A DNA stretch of 64,000 nt from Candidatus Acidiferrum typicum (GTDB lineage: Bacteria; Acidobacteriota; Terriglobia; Acidiferrales; UBA7541): contig JAOAPV010000129.1 of NCBI GenBank assembly GCA_025463055.1, positions 39,630 through 103,629 of the forward strand. The letters run 5' to 3'. The notes beneath the pieces were generated by a model, which searched no databases, was not told the DNA's origin, and worked only from the letters and a program-made list of their open reading frames with translations. The position numbers and the translations under genes were made by a program. This document shows, piece by piece, positions 1-12,237 of the stretch. Within the stretch, counting starts at the first letter, position 1. Each line of letters begins with the position of its first letter.

Positions 1-756
1 GATGTAATGGCCATCGCTGCGATCACGTTCGTGACGCTGGGCCGCTATCTTAATCTGCGCACCCTTTCGATTCCGGGCGTTGGGATTCGCGAAGGCCTGC
101 TGCAGGAAATCGCGCGCGATGCGTTCTCTCGCAAGGAGCCGCATCGTTACAATGCGGCCGCGCGGCAACTCCTGGTGGGTACGCGCAGCTTCGCGCGACG
201 GCTAGAGTACGACCAGCGCCATGCCGAGCACGTTCGCGAGCTGAGCATCCTGCTTTTCGACAAGCTGCAACCTGTGCATCATCTGCTGGCAGAATCGCGC
301 GTGTTGCTCGAAGCCGGGGCGCTGCTCCACGACGTTGGCCACATGATCAGCCACCGTGGGCATCACAAGCACGGCGAATACCTTGCGCTCAACGGAGATA
401 TCCCGGGCCTCGAGGGCCGCGACCGTGCCGTAGTCGCTGCGGTGGTTCGCTATCACAATCGGAAGTCCGAGCCTGCCGGGCACCATACCGCGTATGCTTC
501 GCTGAATAACAACGATAAGCGCATGGTCCGCCGACTGGCTTCCATTCTTCGCATTGCGGAGGCTTTAGATCATTCGCACCGCCAGCGTGTGACGAATCTC
601 GACGCTTCTTTCCAGCGCGGTGCGGTGGGTGTGCAGGTCAGTGCGCGCGGCGACGCCGCCGAAGATCTTCGTGATGCCAATCGCAGCGCGGAACTCTTCG
701 AAAAAGAATTTCATGTGCGCATGTATTTCCGGCAAGCTGGAGCTGCCCGTTTGTAG
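1..756 (+). CDS. Ppx/GppA-type phosphatase, C-terminal part (5' truncated by window edge)
   Basis: The reading frame is open through base 1, so the gene starts outside the window. What remains is the end of the ASKHA phosphatase domain (the segment IPGVGIREGLL resembles the closing helix of Ppx/GppA proteins) followed by an HD-type helical domain. The HD motif LLHDVGH lies near residue 108 of the visible part, with a further conserved stretch at RLASILRIAEALDHSH. Family members hydrolyse inorganic polyphosphate or pppGpp in the cytoplasm. Which of the two applies cannot be decided without the N-terminal half. It is followed after 47 bases by a SixA phosphatase gene, a pairing seen in other polyphosphate-related clusters, so cotranscription is likely. 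Confidence 0.85.
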   Translation, partial: DVMAIAAITFVTLGRYLNLRTLSIPGVGIREGLLQEIARDAFSRKEPHRYNAAARQLLVGTRSFARRLEYDQRHAEHVRELSILLFDKLQPVHHLLAESRVLLEAGALLHDVGHMISHRGHHKHGEYLALNGDIPGLEGRDRAVVAAVVRYHNRKSEPAGHHTAYASLNNNDKRMVRRLASILRIAEALDHSHRQRVTNLDASFQRGAVGVQVSARGDAAEDLRDANRSAELFEKEFHVRMYFRQAGAARL

Positions 757-803
757 CTCGCACACAATGAATTTGCAACCAGCTCACTTGAAAGGCCACG
801 CTC

Positions 804-1301
804 ATGCAGCTCTACATCGTCCGCCACGGCATCGCCATCGATCGCGAAGACCCGAAATCTCCATCGGAGGCTGATCGGTATCTGACCGAGGAAGGTATCG
901 AGAAAACCAAGCAAGTGGCTAAGGGGATTGCCGCTCTGGGTTTACACGCGGACTTGATGATCAGCAGCCCGTACGCGCGTGCAATGCAAACCGCCGCTAT
1001 TTTCGCCAGCGCGCTCGAGTATCCGAAGCAAAAAATTCGGCAGAGCGATAGTTTGCTTCCCGGAGCCGAGCCCACGGCGCTCTTACGCGAGCTTGCGAGA
1101 GAGAAAAACGTTTCGTCCGTATTTTGCTTCGGTCACGCTCCCCACGTGGATGGTCTGCTTGCTGCTGCTGTTGGGACGCCGCATCAGATCACCTCGATGA
1201 AGAAGGCGGGGGTTGCTTTCGTCGAGCTAAAGCGCTTGTTGCCTCCGAACGGCCAGCTCGTGTGGCTCGCCACGCCGAAGCTCATCCGCAAATCGAAATA
1301 A
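804..1301 (+). CDS. sixA: Phosphohistidine phosphatase SixA
   Basis: A 165-residue histidine phosphatase. The catalytic RHG motif is at residues 7-9, and the second active-site histidine is H111 in FGHAPH, which fits the short SixA branch of the phosphoglycerate mutase-like superfamily. SixA removes phosphate from phosphohistidine on HPt domains or PTS proteins. The protein is of normal family length with no signal peptide, so it should be cytoplasmic. It lies directly downstream of the Ppx/GppA gene on the same strand. A Tat-exported dehydrogenase gene follows after 93 bases and is probably an independent unit. Which phosphohistidine protein is its target cannot be told from the window. Confidence 0.88.
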   Translation: MQLYIVRHGIAIDREDPKSPSEADRYLTEEGIEKTKQVAKGIAALGLHADLMISSPYARAMQTAAIFASALEYPKQKIRQSDSLLPGAEPTALLRELAREKNVSSVFCFGHAPHVDGLLAAAVGTPHQITSMKKAGVAFVELKRLLPPNGQLVWLATPKLIRKSK

Positions 1302-1394
1302 CGTAATCCGCAGACGCCGGCATATTTATTCCCGCGCTCCGCCTCTGCAGCTCTCGCGCGTGTCGTGTTACTCTCTTCGCCGCAAGGGAGCCCC

Positions 1395-2930
1395 ATGACT
1401 GAAAACAATTCGATTCCGCGTCGAAAATTCCTTTCGCAGGCCGCCGCGACGGCCGCACTGACCATCGTGCCCCGCCACGTTCTGGGGCGCGGGTTTGTGC
1501 CGCCGAGCGACAAGCTCAACATCGCGGGCATTGGCGTGGGCGGGATGGGTCGCGCCAATCTTATCAACGTCGCCTCGCAGAACATTGTCGCTCTTTGTGA
1601 TGTGGATTGGGGCTATGCGGGGAAGGCTCTCGACCGTCTCGATTCTGACATTGAAAAGCTGCATGGCCGCATCGACGCGCCGCCGGTCGAACTAACGCCC
1701 GGGCAGGGCGCACCCGAATTCAATCGCGAGAAGGCCAAGGAACAGCTTTCAGGCATGATCCAGCTCAAGGCCGAGGTGCCGAAAGCCAAGCGCTACAAAG
1801 ACTATCGCCAGATGCTTGAGCAGCAGAAGGACATTGAGGCCGTCATCGTCGCGACTCCCGACCACATGCACGCGCCTATCGCGCTCGCCGCCATGGATCT
1901 CGGCAAACATGTGTATGTGCAGAAGCCGCTCACTTGGTCCGTTGACGAAGCTCGCCGCCTCGCTCGTCGTGCCAAAGAAACGAAAGTCGCCACGCAAATG
2001 GGCAATCAAGGCCATTCCCGTGACGAAGCGCGCACCGCCGTCGAATATGTATCGGCCGGAGCCATTGGAGACGTAAGCGAGGTTCACGTCTGGACCAATC
2101 GCCCGCTCGGCTTTTGGCCGCAAGGCGTGCCACGCCCCGAGCCGCTAAAGGCGCCTGCGGACACGCTGCGCTGGAACGGCCCCGGCGTGGACGCACGCCT
2201 GGCCGCCGCGCTAGCGGGCAACTATCCTGTGCCCGAAGGGCTGGACTGGAATCTTTTTCTCGGTGTCGCGCCGCAGGTGGAATATCACCCCATCTATCAT
2301 CCTTTTAATTGGCGCGGATGGACGGATTGGGGCGTCGGCGCGATTGGCGATATGGGTGCACACCTGATCGATGTCTCCATGTGGTCGCTTGATCTTGGAA
2401 TGCCCACAACCATCGAAACGGTTTCGACACCGTTCAATCGCGCTTCCTATCCGCACGCTACGATGACCTTCTACGACTTTCCCGCGCGCGGCAAAATGCC
2501 GCCTGTCAAACTCACCTGGTACGACGGCGGGCTCCTGCCCCGGCGCCCGGACGAGCTTGGTGACGAGCAACTAAATAAAGAGGGCGGAGCACTGCTCGTC
2601 GGCAGCAAGGGAAAGCTTCTGCACGATACTTACGGTCTCAATCCTCGCCTTCTTCCCAAATCCCTGAACACTTCCGTCGGCAAGCCCGCGCAAAGACTCC
2701 CGCGCATCCCGGGAGAGCACCACGAGCTAAACTGGGTCGACGCCGCCAAAGGCAAGGCCGCAGCGTCTTGTCCCTTCGAGTACGCCGCGCGCCTAACTGA
2801 AGTGATGCTCCTCGGAATCGTCGCCCTGCGCGCCGGAACCAAAATCCGATACGACGCCGAAAACATGCGCGTAACCAATGTCATCGGCGCCACCGACTAC
2901 CTCACGCGCCAATACCGCACCGGCTGGTAG
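1395..2930 (+). CDS. Gfo/Idh/MocA family oxidoreductase with Tat signal
   Basis: A 511-residue protein. An AAGGGAG ribosome-binding site sits four bases before this ATG, which is preferred over an in-frame upstream start at 1365. The N-terminus carries a twin-arginine signal (PRRKFLSQAA, from residue 8), so the folded enzyme is probably exported with its cofactor. A Rossmann motif GVGGMGRAN follows near residue 46. The usual EKP motif appears as QKP near residue 176, with the catalytic lysine kept. The C-terminal half is the typical GFO_IDH_MocA beta-sheet domain with extra loops, as in secreted sugar dehydrogenases abundant in Acidobacteria and Planctomycetes. The substrate is unknown but is probably a sugar or derivative. 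Its stop is 306 bases before the TonB-dependent receptor. Confidence 0.88.
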   Translation: MTENNSIPRRKFLSQAAATAALTIVPRHVLGRGFVPPSDKLNIAGIGVGGMGRANLINVASQNIVALCDVDWGYAGKALDRLDSDIEKLHGRIDAPPVELTPGQGAPEFNREKAKEQLSGMIQLKAEVPKAKRYKDYRQMLEQQKDIEAVIVATPDHMHAPIALAAMDLGKHVYVQKPLTWSVDEARRLARRAKETKVATQMGNQGHSRDEARTAVEYVSAGAIGDVSEVHVWTNRPLGFWPQGVPRPEPLKAPADTLRWNGPGVDARLAAALAGNYPVPEGLDWNLFLGVAPQVEYHPIYHPFNWRGWTDWGVGAIGDMGAHLIDVSMWSLDLGMPTTIETVSTPFNRASYPHATMTFYDFPARGKMPPVKLTWYDGGLLPRRPDELGDEQLNKEGGALLVGSKGKLLHDTYGLNPRLLPKSLNTSVGKPAQRLPRIPGEHHELNWVDAAKGKAAASCPFEYAARLTEVMLLGIVALRAGTKIRYDAENMRVTNVIGATDYLTRQYRTGW

Positions 2931-3236
2931 TCGCGGAAAACTCCATGCTGTCCTTATGCCCGAACACGAGGTAGTTGAGGACCTGCGCCATTTCCGCAAA
3001 ATTAAATTGTCTCTGTGATGTCCTTATGGTAATACTGCCATACAGGAATCACCTGATGGCGCTCGACGGAGAGATTTGCAAAAGTCCCGCCGACGGTGGT
3101 GCCCAAAAAAACGAAAAATTGACGAAACGTTCGCGGAGCCGTGATGGTATCGCTCGGTACTTGTGATGGCATTGCGTCGCCTGTGCGTTTGGTTGCCGTG
3201 GTTTTAAAAAAACTGAATCAGGAAAAAGGAGCCCAG
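2931..3236. other. Intergenic region upstream of the TonB-dependent receptor
   Basis: About 306 bases with no convincing gene. Short reading frames here have no homology I recognise. The 3' end carries the ribosome-binding site AAAGGAG (3225-3231) of the receptor gene. No riboswitch or clear operator was recognised. Confidence 0.5.
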
Positions 3237-6737
<3,501 letters not shown>

Positions 6738-6973
6738 TGCCGCGAGTTTAACGTAATGTTGCCCGAGTAGCCCTAGGGCTCCTAGCGCTACGAGTTTACC
6801 GTTCCGTTGGACTATTTCGGCAAGCCGCAGAGGGGCTTTCGTCTCGTCTTCTACTTTCAATGCGACGCTGTCGCGGCGTAATGGCCTCCTCACATTTGAC
6901 ACTCAGCGGTCTCCTCACCTGCCGCTCGCTTGACGTGCTGCTACAATAACTTCAGGGGTACCCTACACAACGC

Positions 6974-8407
6974 ATGTTCGCCGTTCGTTTAATCGGGGTC
7001 CTGGCGCTCGTCGCGCTTAATGGTTTTTTTGCCGCGGCCGAGTTCTCGCTTGTCGCTGTGCGTCTCTCGCGTGTGCGCCAGCTGGTCCGCCAGGGTGACG
7101 CGCGTGCCCGCGTTGTAGAGGTTCTGTTGGGCGACATGCATCGCGTAGTGTCCGCAGTGCAACTCGGAATCACGCTCACCAGCCTTGCACTGGGTGCCCT
7201 GGGCGAATCCACCTTTGCCGCGATGATCCGTTCCGTTGTGCCGGTTACGCCTGATGTGCGCATTACTCTCCTTACTCACGCCGCCGCCTTGGCCATCGCC
7301 TTTGCCATGCTCAGCGCTTTGCATGTCGTAATCGGCGAACTCGTGCCGAAGACTGTCAGCTTGGCCCGCGCCGAGCGTGTCGCGCTGATGATTGCGCGCC
7401 CCTTCTCGTGGTTCCTGAAAACGTTTCGTTGGGCGATTGACCTTCTGGAACGCGTCTCCGGAGCCATCGTCAAAGCTCTTGGCGTCTCCGAACCGCAAGT
7501 CTCCAGCGGTGCACATTCCACCGAAGAGCTGCAAATTCAAATTCAGCAAGCGCGCGAGCGCGGGCTCCTTGCTCCCGGCGAAGAAAGATTTATCGTCAGC
7601 GCCATCGAGCTTGGCCAGGTGCAGGTTCGCGAAATCATGGTGCCCCGGCCGGATATGCACATGGTCCCGGTGGAATCCACATTAGACGAAGTCCTGCGCG
7701 CTTTCGCCACCACGCAGCGTTCTCGCATCCCCGTTTATCGCGGCACGGAAGATCAGATCCTCGGTTTTGTACACATCAAGGACATGCTCTGGGTTCTGCT
7801 CGACCGCGAGCGGCGGCTGGAAGAAAATCTTTCGGCGTCGCCATTCGATCTGCGCCGCGTGCTGCGCGAAGTGCTCATCGTCCCGGAGACAAAGCCCGCG
7901 AGCGAGTTGCTTCTGGAGTTGCGCACGCATCACGTCGGTTTGGCCGTTGTGGTCGATGAATTCGGCAGCGTTCTTGGCCTTGTGACATTGGAAGACATTC
8001 TCGAGCAAGTCGTCGGAGAAATTCACGACGAATTCGACGTCGTCGAGCGCCCGCTTACGCTTGCAGATGGCGCGATCGTTTTCGATGCCGCGTTGAACGT
8101 CCGCGATCTAGACACGCAGTACAACATTACGCTTCCGGAAGATCCCGCCTATGCCACGGTCGGAGGTTTCGTACTCGATCAACTCGGCTTCATCCCGCGG
8201 GGAGGCGAAAGCTTTGAGTTTGGAAATTATCGCTTCTCGGTTGTGGAGATGGACGGCAGGCGTGTGGCTCGCGTAAAGATTCAGCGTGCCCGTCCCGTAA
8301 CTAATGATCGTACCGAGGACGCTGCGCCAGCGCCTGCCGCGGACGGGCCCCAATCCGTTAAAGCGGCGAAATCTTCGCAAGGCAATTCATCGGCGGACAC
8401 TCGCTGA
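6974..8407 (+). CDS. CNNM/CorC-HlyC family membrane protein with CBS pair
   Basis: A 477-residue protein of the hemolysin C/CorC group. Residues 1-190 form a DUF21/CNNM membrane domain with about four hydrophobic segments. A CBS pair follows at about 215-345 (EIMVPRPDMHMV and VVDEFGSVLGLVTLED). A CorC_HlyC domain ends near 440 and a low-complexity tail closes the protein. Relatives take part in magnesium or cobalt export or in membrane ion homeostasis; direct transport activity is debated. The stop codon overlaps the start of the next gene (TGATG), so it is translationally coupled to the dipeptide-type permeases. That link suggests one operon, although the functional connection is unclear. 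No strong ribosome-binding site is visible at this start. Confidence 0.9.
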   Translation: MFAVRLIGVLALVALNGFFAAAEFSLVAVRLSRVRQLVRQGDARARVVEVLLGDMHRVVSAVQLGITLTSLALGALGESTFAAMIRSVVPVTPDVRITLLTHAAALAIAFAMLSALHVVIGELVPKTVSLARAERVALMIARPFSWFLKTFRWAIDLLERVSGAIVKALGVSEPQVSSGAHSTEELQIQIQQARERGLLAPGEERFIVSAIELGQVQVREIMVPRPDMHMVPVESTLDEVLRAFATTQRSRIPVYRGTEDQILGFVHIKDMLWVLLDRERRLEENLSASPFDLRRVLREVLIVPETKPASELLLELRTHHVGLAVVVDEFGSVLGLVTLEDILEQVVGEIHDEFDVVERPLTLADGAIVFDAALNVRDLDTQYNITLPEDPAYATVGGFVLDQLGFIPRGGESFEFGNYRFSVVEMDGRRVARVKIQRARPVTNDRTEDAAPAPAADGPQSVKAAKSSQGNSSADTR

Positions 8408-9327
8408 TGGCGCGTCATCTACTACAGCGTTTTCTTCTGACACTGCCGGCCCTGTGGCTCGTCCTCACTCTGGTTTTCCTGATGATTCACATCGTACCCG
8501 GCGATCCTGTCGAGCAGATGCTCGGCGAAGGCGCGGCGCCTGGAGAAATCACGCAGCTGCGGCACGCTTTGAATCTCGATCAGCCGCTGCTGGTGCAATA
8601 CGGGCATTATCTAAAGGAGCTGGTCAGAGGCGACCTCGGGCAATCCTTCAAGTTTCAGGCGCCCGTGCGCCGCATTATCTTCGAGCGCTATCCTGCCACG
8701 CTCCAGCTCGCCTTCTGCGCACTGTTGGTCTGCGCGGCTATAGCCATTCCCGCGGGCGTGCTGGCCGCGTATCGCCGTGGACACGCTGCCGATCGTGCCG
8801 TCTCGTTATTTACGCTTTTTGGCCTCGCGTTTCCGAATTTTGCCCTCGGCCCCGTGCTCATTCTTTTCTTCTCTATTTATCTCGGGCTACTGCCGGTGTC
8901 CGGACGCGGTGGCCCGAGTTATTACATTCTGCCGGCCGCGACGCTCGGCGCCGCGCTCGCTGCCATTCTTACGCGCATGGTTCGCGGCTCCATGCTCGAA
9001 GAACTCTCAAGCGACTATGTTCGGACCGCTCGCGCCAAAGGCCTGCCCTTGCGCGCAGTTTTGTTTCGCCACGCGTTTCGTAACGCGCTCATTCCCATCA
9101 TCACTATTCTCGGTTTGCAGTTCGGCACGCTGCTGGCTGGCACGATCGTCACCGAAACAATTTTCTCTTGGCCCGGCATTGGTCGACTGACGGTGCAAGC
9201 CATCTCTGCCCGCGACTACCCGCTGCTGCAAGGCTGCATCCTCGTAATCGCGGTCTCCTATGTACTGGTGAATCTCCTCACCGATATTCTCTACGCCGTA
9301 ATCGATCCGCGGGTGCGCCTCGCATGA
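8407..9327 (+). CDS. ABC transporter permease, DppB/OppB type
   Basis: A 306-residue inner-membrane permease with about six membrane segments. It opens with MARHLLQRFLLTLPALW, and the conserved HIVPGDP segment is typical of DppB. The EAA loop that docks the ATPase is visible near YVRTARAKGLPLRAVLF. Relatives form a heterodimer with a DppC-type subunit and import di- or oligopeptides or nickel. The start codon shares one base with the stop of the CNNM gene, and its stop overlaps the start of the DppC-type gene (ATGA). No substrate-binding protein or ATPase gene is adjacent on either side, so the other components must be encoded elsewhere. Confidence 0.93.
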   Translation: MARHLLQRFLLTLPALWLVLTLVFLMIHIVPGDPVEQMLGEGAAPGEITQLRHALNLDQPLLVQYGHYLKELVRGDLGQSFKFQAPVRRIIFERYPATLQLAFCALLVCAAIAIPAGVLAAYRRGHAADRAVSLFTLFGLAFPNFALGPVLILFFSIYLGLLPVSGRGGPSYYILPAATLGAALAAILTRMVRGSMLEELSSDYVRTARAKGLPLRAVLFRHAFRNALIPIITILGLQFGTLLAGTIVTETIFSWPGIGRLTVQAISARDYPLLQGCILVIAVSYVLVNLLTDILYAVIDPRVRLA

Positions 9328-10268
9328 GCACGGTTACCGCGCCCCCCGTGAATTCCTCGCGAGGCGAAGCCATCGCATCGTCATCGAAATCGAAGCAGCA
9401 CACCCGCTTTTTGCCTATACGCGAATTCCTGCGCCAGAGCATGCTCGCGCGGCTCGGCTTTGCCTTTGCAATGCTGCTAATTCTCGGTGCGCTCTTGGCG
9501 CCGTGGATCGCTCACTATAGTCCCACAGTGCAGAATTTGCCGACTCGCCTCGAATCGCCTTCGCGCGCGCATTGGTTCGGCACGGACGAATTAGGCCGAG
9601 ACACTTTTGCCCGCACGCTGTACGGCGCGCGCGTTTCACTTCTTGTAGCCATTTCCGTTGTATGTGGATGCGGTCTAACTGGGCTCGTGCTCGGAATGCT
9701 GGCGGGTTATGCGGGAGGATGGTTCGATCGCGTCGTCAATCTATTGCTCATTAACGCGTTTCTTTCGTTTCCCGGAATCTTGCTGGCCATCGCCTTTGCC
9801 GCGTTCCTCGGGCCAGGAATCGGCAAAGTAATCCTCGCCCTGGTGATTACCGGATGGGCTGGTTACGCGCGGCTGGCTCGCGCGCAAGTTCTAAAGGTGA
9901 AGGAGCTTGAATTCATTTTAGCCGCGCGCTCGCTCGGAGCTTCGCACGCACGCATTCTCGCCAAGCATCTGCTGCCCAATATTTTGCAACCTGTGCTGAT
10001 TCAAGCGACGATTGGCATGGCCGGCGCGATCCTTGCGGAATCGACGCTAAGCTTTCTCGGCCTGGGCGTTCTCGCTCCAGTGCCGAGCTGGGGCTCCATG
10101 CTCAACGACGCCCGCAGCCATCTCTTCGACGCACCGCACATGGTGATTTTCCCGGCGCTTGCCGTGATGCTTGCGGTTCTAGCTTTCAACTTGCTTGGTG
10201 ACGCGTGGCGCGACTGGCTCGACCCGCGCACGCGTTCCCAGATGGCCGCCCTGGAACTGACGCGATGA
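9324..10268 (+). CDS. ABC transporter permease, DppC/OppC type
   Basis: A 314-residue permease. The start is set at ATG 9324, which overlaps the stop of the DppB-type gene by four bases. An in-frame extension to 9168 lies inside that gene and is rejected. It has an N-terminal OppC_N segment (residues about 35-85, with the conserved HWFGTDELGRD motif) and a BPD_transp_1 domain. The EAA loop is at EFILAARSLGASHARIL. It should pair with the upstream permease in the inner membrane to import peptides or similar solutes. The operon ends here, one base before a convergent SAM hydrolase gene, which leaves no room for a dedicated terminator. Confidence 0.93.
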   Translation: MSTVTAPPVNSSRGEAIASSSKSKQHTRFLPIREFLRQSMLARLGFAFAMLLILGALLAPWIAHYSPTVQNLPTRLESPSRAHWFGTDELGRDTFARTLYGARVSLLVAISVVCGCGLTGLVLGMLAGYAGGWFDRVVNLLLINAFLSFPGILLAIAFAAFLGPGIGKVILALVITGWAGYARLARAQVLKVKELEFILAARSLGASHARILAKHLLPNILQPVLIQATIGMAGAILAESTLSFLGLGVLAPVPSWGSMLNDARSHLFDAPHMVIFPALAVMLAVLAFNLLGDAWRDWLDPRTRSQMAALELTR

Positions 10269-10269
10269 A

Positions 10270-11064
10270 CTATTTATTTTCGAGCACTACGGGAGTGCCG
10301 CGCCCGATGCTCAGCGTGCGTGAAGCATTTCCCTTGTTCACGCCAATCTCAACGTATCCAGCCGAACCAACGTACGCCACGGCCTCGCCAGCATTGCCGC
10401 TCGCAAACGTTGGAACCATCCGCGAAACAGACTGAGTGCCCACTTGGAATTTCACCTCGCCGTTTGTCATCGCGCTTTCCGGCAGATCTTCCGGACGGAA
10501 ATTCGTAACCAGGTTTCCGAACGCGTCCACACGCATCACAATGCCTTTTGCAACCCCGTCGGTGGCCTTCGGCTTAGGCAGCGCGAATTTCTTATAGTCC
10601 GTGACTTCCTCACCCATGCTCGCTGTCTGCCACCCCTTCGAAAGCCAGGCGGCCACCGGCGCAAATACATCTCGCCCGTGAAAAGTTTTGCTGACCGGCT
10701 GCAAGTAGTAGTGCTCCGCGGTAATGTGCCGCGCCACGACATTTTCCTCTCGCTCGTAAATCACGGAGAGAACCCCATTGTCCGGTGCCACAAAATATTG
10801 GTTTTCGGCGGTCACCAGGAGCGGTCGCCGTTCCGTGCCGACTCCCGGATCAACCACCACCACATGAATCGTCCGCGGTGGGAAATAGGAATACGCGGAT
10901 CCGATTGCCAAAGCCCCATCCAGCAAGTCGAACGGCGCCACATTGTGCGTAATATCAACAATCGTCGCTTCCGGATTGATCTTGAGGATGACTCCCTTCA
11001 GCGTGCCCACCAAGTGATCGTTGAGCCCGTAGTCAGTCGTCAAGGTAATGATTGCGTTCGGCAA
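10270..11064 (-). CDS. SAM hydrolase (DUF62, SAM hydroxide adenosyltransferase)
   Basis: The reading frame extends to a GTG at 11097 without a ribosome-binding site. A TTG at 11064 is preferred because GGGAG precedes it by six bases, giving a protein of 264 residues that starts just before the conserved TLTTDYG segment. DUF62 enzymes cleave S-adenosylmethionine to adenosine and methionine using water activated by a conserved Asp-Arg-His set. All three are visible: D72 in VDPGVG, R79 or R80 in TERRP, and H129 in TFHGRD. The N-terminal domain binds SAM and the C-terminal beta-barrel starts near residue 165. The protein is cytoplasmic. It is convergent with the permease operon and appears monocistronic. 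Confidence 0.88.
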   Translation of the reverse strand: MPNAIITLTTDYGLNDHLVGTLKGVILKINPEATIVDITHNVAPFDLLDGALAIGSAYSYFPPRTIHVVVVDPGVGTERRPLLVTAENQYFVAPDNGVLSVIYEREENVVARHITAEHYYLQPVSKTFHGRDVFAPVAAWLSKGWQTASMGEEVTDYKKFALPKPKATDGVAKGIVMRVDAFGNLVTNFRPEDLPESAMTNGEVKFQVGTQSVSRMVPTFASGNAGEAVAYVGSAGYVEIGVNKGNASRTLSIGRGTPVVLENK

Positions 11065-11319
11065 TGGATTCTCCCGTTCTGTACTCTGCAGGGCCACCGT
11101 TGCTGAAGTGGGGAGGCACTCCGCTCTTTGACGCTAGCGAACACCCGCACCGGCGTCAAGACAACCTGCAGGGAACCATTGCGCAATTCGCTACCGGCCA
11201 AAACGAGGCTGTGAAGGAAACTGCGCGCGCAAAAAGAAGCCCGCTCGACAAGTCGCGTTATTCCGAACGCAACCCATCTCGCTGGTTCTTTTTGCCTATT
11301 CTTGGCTTATTTACTCTGC

Positions 11320-11949
11320 TTAGCGCTCTCTACGGTTAAACGCGTCCTGATAGCCGCGCAAAAATCCCTTCTTGTATTCTGACTTGTAAGCGTCCTTGCT
11401 TCCGTAATTCTTGCGGTATCCGTGATCGGCGTCTTCATACGAATCGTGCTTTTCCGGGCGATAGTCCTTGCGATCCCGCAAGTCCTTCTGACCCGCGCCG
11501 AGCCCGTCGCGGTAACCGGTGTCAAAGGCCACGTCGCCATAAGTCCAGTTCGCATAGCCTTCGGCGTCCCGGTCGCTTCGCGGAACTCGATCCGGATCGT
11601 AAGCGTCGCCCTTCAGCCCATAAATGTCCGACCGCATGGGCCGATTACTGTAACCGTCTTCGTAACCGGCTTTGTACCCTTCGCGATAGCCGCTCTGGAA
11701 CTGGTGCCGGTCGCCCATGTAATCCTCATACCCTAGGTCCGCACGCCGGTAATCTTCACTGTCGAAGCTCGGACGGACATTGTTGTTCAGGTCCGCGCGA
11801 CCCTGGCGCAGGCCATCCCGGTACCCGTGCTGATAGCCGTGGTCCCGGGCGTCCCTCGCGCCACCATAATCTCCTTGTGCAGCCGCCAAGCTGGCGACAA
11901 ACAATAGGGCAGCCACCAAAGTTACTGCGTATTTCAGTCGTCTGACCAT
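11320..11949 (-). CDS. Secreted protein with repeated GYRDG/GYREGY motifs
   Basis: A 209-residue protein with a clear signal peptide (residues 1-25, ending SLAAAQG) and a strong AAGGAGG ribosome-binding site. The mature part is hydrophilic and rich in Tyr, Gly, Asp and Arg. A short motif of the form GY[RKE]xG[YL] recurs about eight times (for example GYQHGYRDG, GYREGYKAGYEDG, GYRDGLGAG, GFLRGYQD). I know similar uncharacterised proteins from Acidobacteria, but no function has been assigned. The repeats resemble glycine-zipper-free, tyrosine-rich surface or periplasmic proteins. No membrane segment follows the signal peptide, and the gene stands alone on its strand. Confidence 0.8.
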   Translation of the reverse strand: MVRRLKYAVTLVAALLFVASLAAAQGDYGGARDARDHGYQHGYRDGLRQGRADLNNNVRPSFDSEDYRRADLGYEDYMGDRHQFQSGYREGYKAGYEDGYSNRPMRSDIYGLKGDAYDPDRVPRSDRDAEGYANWTYGDVAFDTGYRDGLGAGQKDLRDRKDYRPEKHDSYEDADHGYRKNYGSKDAYKSEYKKGFLRGYQDAFNRRER

Positions 11950-12105
11950 TCATCCTCCTTGCTGCCCGCCTATGCGCGCAGGAACGAATCGTGCCATTCA
12001 GTTTGCGACCCGGGCTTATCAGGTCGATGCGGTATACGCCCTAGGAATTGCTTAGTGCTAATGTATTGACACTGAGCCCGAGACCGTTGGCACACCGCTG
12101 GAGTA

Positions 12106-12144
12106 ACGCATCAGGTTAGTATCAGGACCGTTACTCTGATGCGT
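12106..12144. promoter_or_regulatory. Inverted repeat upstream of the GNAT gene
   Basis: Two perfect 9-base arms, ACGCATCAG (12106-12114) and CTGATGCGT (12136-12144), are separated by 21 bases. They sit about 95 bases before the GNAT start in a 288-base intergenic region between divergent genes. The arrangement could be an operator or an RNA hairpin. It is followed by AAAATG rather than a T-run, so it is not a typical terminator on the plus strand. Confidence 0.35.
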
Positions 12145-12237
12145 AAAATGACCCTCTCGTGGTAGCTTTATAGCCCCTGCTCCTACCGCACTTCTTTTTG
12201 GGCCAAGCACAAACTAAAACTTTGCGAGGGAACTCTT

